This document shows, piece after piece, positions 7,037 to 10,694 of a stretch of 10,694 bases of DNA (positions within the stretch are counted from its first letter, which is position 1; each line of letters begins with the position of its first letter). Source of the DNA: Saprospiraceae bacterium (GTDB taxonomy: Bacteria > Bacteroidota > Bacteroidia > Chitinophagales > Saprospiraceae); assembly GCA_016787375.1 (NCBI GenBank), contig JAEUUM010000438.1, forward strand, positions 1 through 10,694, read 5' to 3'. Made by a program: the position numbers and the translations under genes. Below the pieces are notes generated by a model, which was given only the letters and a program-made list of their open reading frames with translations, had not been told where the DNA came from and did no database searches.

Positions 7037-7561
7037 ATGGCAAAGCTGGGAAGACCAAAAATAGGTGATTATCCTTTTTTTTATGAAACCTATATCAAAC
7101 TCGTTACGGAAGACGACCTAAACAAAACCTTAAGACAAAATACAAAGGAAATTCTTGATTTTATTAATAAAAATCTTGCAAAGGACTGGTCCTACAGGTA
7201 CGAGGAGTTGAAGTGGACTCCAAAAGAAATGTTGTTGCATATAATTGATACCGAAAGGATTATGTCTTATCGAGCTCTTTGCACAAGTCGGGGAGATAGA
7301 ACGCATTTACCAGGATTTGACCAGAAAGGGTATGTAGAAAACTCGGATTGCACCAAACGTTCAGTTGCATCGTTGGTAGCGGAGTTTAAAAGTGTAAGAA
7401 ATGCTTCGATAAGTCTGTTTAAAAATATGTCACGCAAAGAAGCAGACAGGGTAGGGTATGCCAATGCACAAAACATTACGGCAAAGGCACTTGGTTATAT
7501 TCTTGTGGGTCATCCTCGTCACCATATGCAGGTGTTGATTGAAAAATACCATTTCGAATGA
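7037..7561 (+). CDS. DinB superfamily protein (putative metal-dependent enzyme)
   Basis: 174 residues, typical of the DinB/YfiT-like four-helix family, which holds a metal ion with three histidines and includes thiol-transferases and uncharacterised hydrolases. The likely metal triad is H68 (EMLLHIIDTER) plus H159 and H163 in GHPRHHMQVL (an HxxxH pair). The W60-T-P-K stretch before the first histidine and the C-terminal EKY are also typical. No signal peptide, so cytoplasmic. It starts 7 bases after trmD and its stop overlaps the next start (ATGA), so it belongs to the operon; the pairing with trmD may reflect transcription only. The name DinB here is the structural superfamily, unrelated to DNA polymerase IV. 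The substrate is unknown. Confidence 0.85.
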   Translation: MAKLGRPKIGDYPFFYETYIKLVTEDDLNKTLRQNTKEILDFINKNLAKDWSYRYEELKWTPKEMLLHIIDTERIMSYRALCTSRGDRTHLPGFDQKGYVENSDCTKRSVASLVAEFKSVRNASISLFKNMSRKEADRVGYANAQNITAKALGYILVGHPRHHMQVLIEKYHFE

Positions 7562-8421
7562 AAAAATGGCTCCTCCTGAGTTTTACAATATCATTGCTTA
7601 ATATTAATCTCAGCGATGGGCAAACTCACGAATGGTGGGCTAATAATGTAGGATGGGACGGAATTACCAACTACAAACAGTACATTTCAATCAAACCGGG
7701 GCGAATGGGTCCAAATGCTTTTTTTTACGCTGACGGTCTTACAGGAATTTTAGATACCCAATATTCTTTGGTTGTTAAGGCTCAATCATATTTTACCAAA
7801 GGTGAGTTTACAGTAAATCCATTTATTTCACTCAACATCCCGTTTGGAAAGTTTGCAAGTCTGCGGCTGTCGGGAGTGCCTATTGAATATTTTGAAACAT
7901 CGCACGAGTTAAAAACTGAGCGAAAAATATTCTGGTTGGGGTATTATGATAAAACTGCTGCAGGTGACTTAGATATACTTTTTACCGGAAAGCTAAAATC
8001 CAAACCGGCGATGGCACTGCAAATCGGCTTAAAAACAGCCACGGGAGGCAGACTTGATATTGCCAGATTTACAGATTCCCCACAGTATTTTTTTAATTAC
8101 AGCATTTCAGCGGGTACCAAACGAACAATGTTCCACGGATCCACAGGTTTTACTGCCTGGCAGACCCTAGACGGTAACCACCCCCAAGATGATGGATGGA
8201 TTTTTGCTTTTGCTGCAGATCATGATTTGGGAAACGGTTGGAGAATTAAACCTGAATTGTTTGGTATTATCGCATATCTTAAACAGGGCGATCGGCCTAT
8301 CATTGCAAAGTTGTCAATTTCTCGAAAATTCAGAATCGGCACATTGCTTGTGGAAGGCACTAAGGGACTAAATGATTTTCCTTTTACTGGGTTTAATTTG
8401 GGATATTCGTTTGCATTGTAG
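7558..8421 (+). CDS. Probable outer-membrane beta-barrel protein, unknown function
   Basis: 287 residues. Residues 1 to about 22 form a signal peptide (MKKWLLLSFT..., cleavage near DGQ). The mature part has no hydrophobic helix; instead it shows many alternating amphipathic strands rich in aromatic residues (for example LVVKAQSYFTKGEFTVNPFI, MALQIGLKTATGGRLDIARF, FPFTGFNLGYSFAL). The last strand ends LGYSFAL, close to the aromatic C-terminal signature recognised by the BAM machinery. A barrel of roughly 10-14 strands would fit the length. The mature N-terminus is tryptophan-rich (HEWWANNVGWDG). Its ATG overlaps the DinB-family stop by 4 bases, so translation is probably coupled. A role with the periplasmic FKBP isomerase encoded in the same operon is possible but is only inference. 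No named family is recognised. Confidence 0.8.
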   Translation: MKKWLLLSFTISLLNINLSDGQTHEWWANNVGWDGITNYKQYISIKPGRMGPNAFFYADGLTGILDTQYSLVVKAQSYFTKGEFTVNPFISLNIPFGKFASLRLSGVPIEYFETSHELKTERKIFWLGYYDKTAAGDLDILFTGKLKSKPAMALQIGLKTATGGRLDIARFTDSPQYFFNYSISAGTKRTMFHGSTGFTAWQTLDGNHPQDDGWIFAFAADHDLGNGWRIKPELFGIIAYLKQGDRPIIAKLSISRKFRIGTLLVEGTKGLNDFPFTGFNLGYSFAL

Positions 8422-8428
8422 AAAGTTG

Positions 8429-8458
8429 TTGTAATTTTTCTTTTACCACACATCTTTG
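8429..8458 (+). promoter_or_regulatory. Possible promoter before the four-pass membrane protein
   Basis: TTG (8429-8431), 19 bases, then CATCTTTG (8451-8458), one mismatch from TAnnTTTG at the expected spacing. It ends 13 bases before the ATG at 8472. This could allow the gene to be transcribed apart from the upstream operon. Confidence 0.4.
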
Positions 8459-8471
8459 AAATGTCTTAATA

Positions 8472-8960
8472 ATGGAATATTATAAAAAACATTTACACCA
8501 TTGGGTGGCTGTTCTCCTATACATGATAAGCCATCTCATTTCCATCTGCCTGCTAGATTGGTTGCCGCTAAAAACAGGGAACCCGTCTGATAATCTGCCC
8601 TGGTATTTCATTGGTGTTGATTTTAAAAATTTTTTGGCATCTGTCTTTTGCCTGATAATAGCTATACCGTTGTTTTATTTTATGTTTAAAAATGAACGCA
8701 TAAAATTCAGAGATGGATTGTTATTCTTGAGCTTTTTGCTAATGCCTCCAATACTTTTGGGTATTTGGATTCTTCTAAGAACCAAAAATATCTTCAACGA
8801 TGAGTTAGCAACTACTACCATTAAAACTCTCGATGAATTTTTGCGTATGAAAAACTGGTCTTTTTATATTATTTTAATCACAGGCTTTTGTTTGATTGTT
8901 TATAGAAATTGGTTTCAAACAAGTAATAAAGCCGATGCAGAATTAGGGAAACAAGAATAA
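8472..8960 (+). CDS. Small four-pass membrane protein, unknown function
   Basis: 162 residues. Hydrophobic segments at about 11-31, 52-72, 82-102 and 129-147 predict four membrane spans. The N-terminus is short and basic with histidines (KKHLHHW), and the C-terminal tail is charged (KADAELGKQE). There is a short soluble loop of about 25 residues between spans 3 and 4 (RTKNIFNDELATTT...). No catalytic or transport motif is seen. It follows the beta-barrel gene by 50 bases and either ends the rightward operon or is transcribed from the possible promoter at 8429-8458. The hydrophobic pattern and regular codon use suggest a genuine gene, but the family is not recognised. Confidence 0.8.
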   Translation: MEYYKKHLHHWVAVLLYMISHLISICLLDWLPLKTGNPSDNLPWYFIGVDFKNFLASVFCLIIAIPLFYFMFKNERIKFRDGLLFLSFLLMPPILLGIWILLRTKNIFNDELATTTIKTLDEFLRMKNWSFYIILITGFCLIVYRNWFQTSNKADAELGKQE

Positions 8961-9456
8961 ATCAGCAAATCATTTTTTATAAAAAAGTATCCATAAGCCC
9001 TTGTGAGGTTAATTTCTTAATATTTACACGAATCTTCTCCTGCTTCAAAGTTAAATGCTTGACCATTGCGGATTTCCTGCAACACCAGTTGGTCATACTC
9101 ACCATAAAATATATATATCTATGAATCAAACTTATAATTTTATTCAAAGTGTTTTTAGGTGACAACTTCATTTTTTATTGTTTATTATCACTTTAATCGC
9201 CATCTTTTTAAGTTTGCTGAGAATTAACTTTTTGCTTCCTGAAAACAGCTTGTGTTTGTTAAGATGTTAATGTTGAAATTTTCATTGTGTAAAAAGAATG
9301 GAGATCTTCGAAAAAAATAGCCGATATCCAAAACAATTATTGTGATAAATTTATTTCTAAGCATTGATTAATGTGAAGTTTAATTTAATCCATATTATAG
9401 TTATTATTTATTAAAAAAATAATTTCAATAAGTATCAGCTATGAATAAAATATTGC

Positions 9457-9464
9457 TAATTTTG
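9457..9464 (+). promoter_or_regulatory. -7 promoter box upstream of katG (distal)
   Basis: TAATTTTG matches TAnnTTTG and is followed by CACC, as is the box at 4226-4233. No TTG is found at the expected -33 distance, so activation by a regulator would be plausible. Use of this site would give a leader of about 190 bases that includes the inverted repeat at 9499-9531. Confidence 0.5.
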
Positions 9465-9498
9465 CACCATAGGGTCGGTTTTCAATGATAATATATAG

Positions 9499-9531
9499 GT
9501 GTTAAGTAGAGCATATTAAAATACTTAATAC
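9499..9531 (+). repeat. Inverted repeat / possible leader hairpin upstream of katG
   Basis: GTGTTAAGTA (9499-9508) and TACTTAATAC (9522-9531) pair over 10 positions with one G-U, separated by a 13-base loop. It lies downstream of the distal -7 box and upstream of the proximal one, so it could be an RNA hairpin in a long leader or a protein-binding dyad. No U-tract follows, so it is not a standard terminator. Confidence 0.45.
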
Positions 9532-9536
9532 ATAGA

Positions 9537-9550
9537 ATGATTAAAATCAT
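9537..9550 (+). repeat. 14-base palindrome ATGATT-AA-AATCAT
   Basis: Two perfect 6-base arms separated by AA, immediately after the 9499-9531 inverted repeat and 24 bases before the proximal -7 box. This is a plausible operator for a dimeric regulator, but in AT-rich DNA such dyads also arise by chance. Confidence 0.3.
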
Positions 9551-9554
9551 CAAA

Positions 9555-9581
9555 TTGAATTGAAATAATACCTTAAATTTG
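9555..9581 (+). promoter_or_regulatory. Possible proximal katG promoter
   Basis: TTG (9555-9557), 16 bases, then TAAATTTG (9574-9581). The -7 box matches TAnnTTTG and the spacing is one base under the usual 17-23. Transcription would start near 9588, about 70 bases before the katG ATG at 9661. Confidence 0.45.
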
Positions 9582-9660
9582 AGAAAACTATCAATCATAT
9601 TAAATTGCTGGTTTTGAAAGCGAATTTTAAAATAACTAAATATACAAAACAATAAGTAAT

Positions 9661-10694
9661 ATGGAAAACGATATTTCGCAAAGTAAATGCCCTTTTCATG
9701 GGGGTGCAGTTAAGCAGTCTGCAGGCGGTGGTACAAGCAACCGTGACTGGTGGCCAAATCAACTAAAATTGAATATTCTTCGCAAAAATTCATCTTTATC
9801 AAACCCGATGGAAGAGGATTTTAACTATGCAGAGGAATTTAAAAGCCTTGATCTTAATTCGTTAAAAAAGGACATCTTTGATTTAATGACTCATTCGCAA
9901 GATTGGTGGCCGGCGGATTATGGCCATTACGGTCCTTTTTTTATAAGAATGGCCTGGCATAGTGCAGGCACTTACAGAATTTCAGATGGTAGGGGAGGCG
10001 CAGGAGCAGGAATGCAAAGATTTGCACCGCTAAACAGTTGGCCTGACAATGTAAACTTAGACAAAGCCAGACTTTTACTTTGGCCAATTAAACAAAAATA
10101 TGGTAAGAAAATCTCGTGGGCAGATTTGATGATTTTGGCTGGAAACTGTGCACTTGAATCAATGGGTTTTAAAACTTTTGGTTTTGGAGGTGGTCGTGAA
10201 GATGTATGGGAAACAGATGATGTAGTATACTGGGGCTCAGAACAAAAATGGCTTGATGATAATCGTTACACAGGTGACAGAGAACTTGAAAATCCCCTAG
10301 CAGCAGTCCAGATGGGTCTGATTTACGTAAATCCTGAAGGCCCCAACGGAAATCCAGATCCAATCGCAGCAGCACGGGACATTAGAGAGACTTTTGGAAG
10401 AATGGCAATGAATGACGAAGAAACTGTCGCACTTATTGCAGGAGGCCATACTTTTGGAAAAACGCATGGTGCAGCTGATCCAAGCAAATATGTTGGACCT
10501 GAGCCTGGTGGTGCAGGTATTGAAGAGCAAGGTCTAGGATGGAGAAACACCTTCGGAACGGGAAAAGGAGTAGATACCATTAGCAGTGGTTTGGAAGGAG
10601 CATGGACAACTACACCCACAAAGTGGAGTAACAACTTTTTTTGGAATCTTTTTGGTTATGAATGGGAATTGACAAAAAGTCCAGCCGGTGCCCA
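9661..10694 (+). CDS. katG: Catalase-peroxidase KatG, partial (N-terminal 344 residues)
   Basis: The frame is open from the ATG at 9661 to the window edge: 344 codons, a little under half of the usual length of about 740, so the C-terminal haem-free domain is missing from view. KatG is a bifunctional haem enzyme that dismutates hydrogen peroxide and has peroxidase activity, protecting the cytoplasm. The haem site is complete: distal R96, W99 and H100 (FFIRMAWH), D129 (NSWPDN), proximal H263 (GGHTFGKTHG) and W315. The residues forming the Met-Tyr-Trp cross-link needed for catalase activity are present (W99, Y222, M248). S309 matches Ser315 of the Mycobacterium tuberculosis enzyme. There is no signal peptide; the start CPFHGG region is typical. 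It is preceded by 700 bases of non-coding DNA, so it is transcribed independently. Confidence 0.97.
   Translation, partial: MENDISQSKCPFHGGAVKQSAGGGTSNRDWWPNQLKLNILRKNSSLSNPMEEDFNYAEEFKSLDLNSLKKDIFDLMTHSQDWWPADYGHYGPFFIRMAWHSAGTYRISDGRGGAGAGMQRFAPLNSWPDNVNLDKARLLLWPIKQKYGKKISWADLMILAGNCALESMGFKTFGFGGGREDVWETDDVVYWGSEQKWLDDNRYTGDRELENPLAAVQMGLIYVNPEGPNGNPDPIAAARDIRETFGRMAMNDEETVALIAGGHTFGKTHGAADPSKYVGPEPGGAGIEEQGLGWRNTFGTGKGVDTISSGLEGAWTTTPTKWSNNFFWNLFGYEWELTKSPAGA

Larger units (their letters stand above)
8961..9660 (+). other. 700-base AT-rich intergenic region upstream of katG
   Basis: No convincing gene is present. A 64-residue minus-strand frame (9171-8977) shows no recognisable domain and no promoter box, so it is not called. 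The stretch contains two TAnnTTTG boxes (9457-9464 and 9574-9581), an inverted repeat (9499-9531), a short palindrome (9537-9550) and an 11-base dyad ACAATTATTGT (9333-9343). The AT-only palindrome TTTTTTATAAAAAA at 8973-8986 just after the previous gene has no GC stem and is a poor terminator candidate. The region is unusually long for this compact window and may hold regulation for katG or the remains of a lost gene. Confidence 0.6.

Noticed and set aside
7037..7561. DNA polymerase IV, because of the DinB name
   Set aside because: The 174-residue protein has the histidine triad of the DinB/YfiT superfamily and none of the Y-family polymerase motifs.
8973..8986. Palindrome TTTTTTATAAAAAA as a terminator
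   Set aside because: It has no GC pairs in the stem and no loop, so it would not make a stable terminator hairpin.
8977..9171. Minus-strand frame of 64 residues in the katG upstream gap
   Set aside because: No recognisable domain, no TAnnTTTG box upstream on that strand, and a length expected by chance; mentioned only as part of the intergenic region.
10169..10634. Several minus-strand frames opposite katG
   Set aside because: They lie antisense to a strongly conserved katG reading frame and their translations look like shadow frames.
1..10694. CRISPR array, tRNA or rRNA genes, insertion sequences or prophage genes
   Set aside because: No regularly spaced repeats, cloverleaf-like sequences, transposase motifs or phage proteins were seen on reading both strands.

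Overview
The window looks like a low-GC chromosomal segment from a member of the Bacteroidota. Several upstream regions carry the TAnnTTTG type of -7 promoter box used by that phylum, start codons are preceded by A/T-rich DNA without Shine-Dalgarno sequences, and the gene content (FKBP with an N-terminal dimerisation domain, DinB-like protein next to trmD, secreted proteins of no known family) fits. Family-level placement cannot be made from the sequence alone.

Layout: two divergent gene clusters leave a 191-base intergenic region (4060-4250). Leftward (minus strand) run five tightly packed genes: a secreted coiled-coil protein of unknown function (4059-2875), a MiaE-type tRNA hydroxylase (2870-2289), a lipoprotein (2269-1634), a five-pass membrane protein with a helical cytoplasmic tail (1597-530), and a coiled-coil protein cut by the window edge (537-1). 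Gaps are 4, 19 and 36 bases, then an 8-base overlap, so they are probably one operon driven from a promoter near 4090-4118.

Rightward (plus strand) run an M20 family dipeptidase, a secreted FKBP-type prolyl isomerase, TrmD (tRNA m1G37 methyltransferase), a DinB-family protein and a probable outer-membrane beta-barrel protein, with gaps of 30, 13 and 7 bases and a 4-base overlap. A small four-pass membrane protein follows after 50 bases and may have its own promoter. Then comes a 700-base AT-rich non-coding stretch (8961-9660) with candidate promoters and dyad symmetries, leading into the first 344 codons of katG (catalase-peroxidase), which is cut by the right edge.

Functionally, most of the window is housekeeping plus envelope proteins. 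The least explained part is the leftward operon, in which a tRNA position-37 hydroxylase is embedded among four envelope-associated or coiled-coil proteins of unknown function. The divergent operon also carries a position-37 tRNA enzyme (TrmD). No CRISPR array, tRNA, rRNA, transposase or phage gene was seen.
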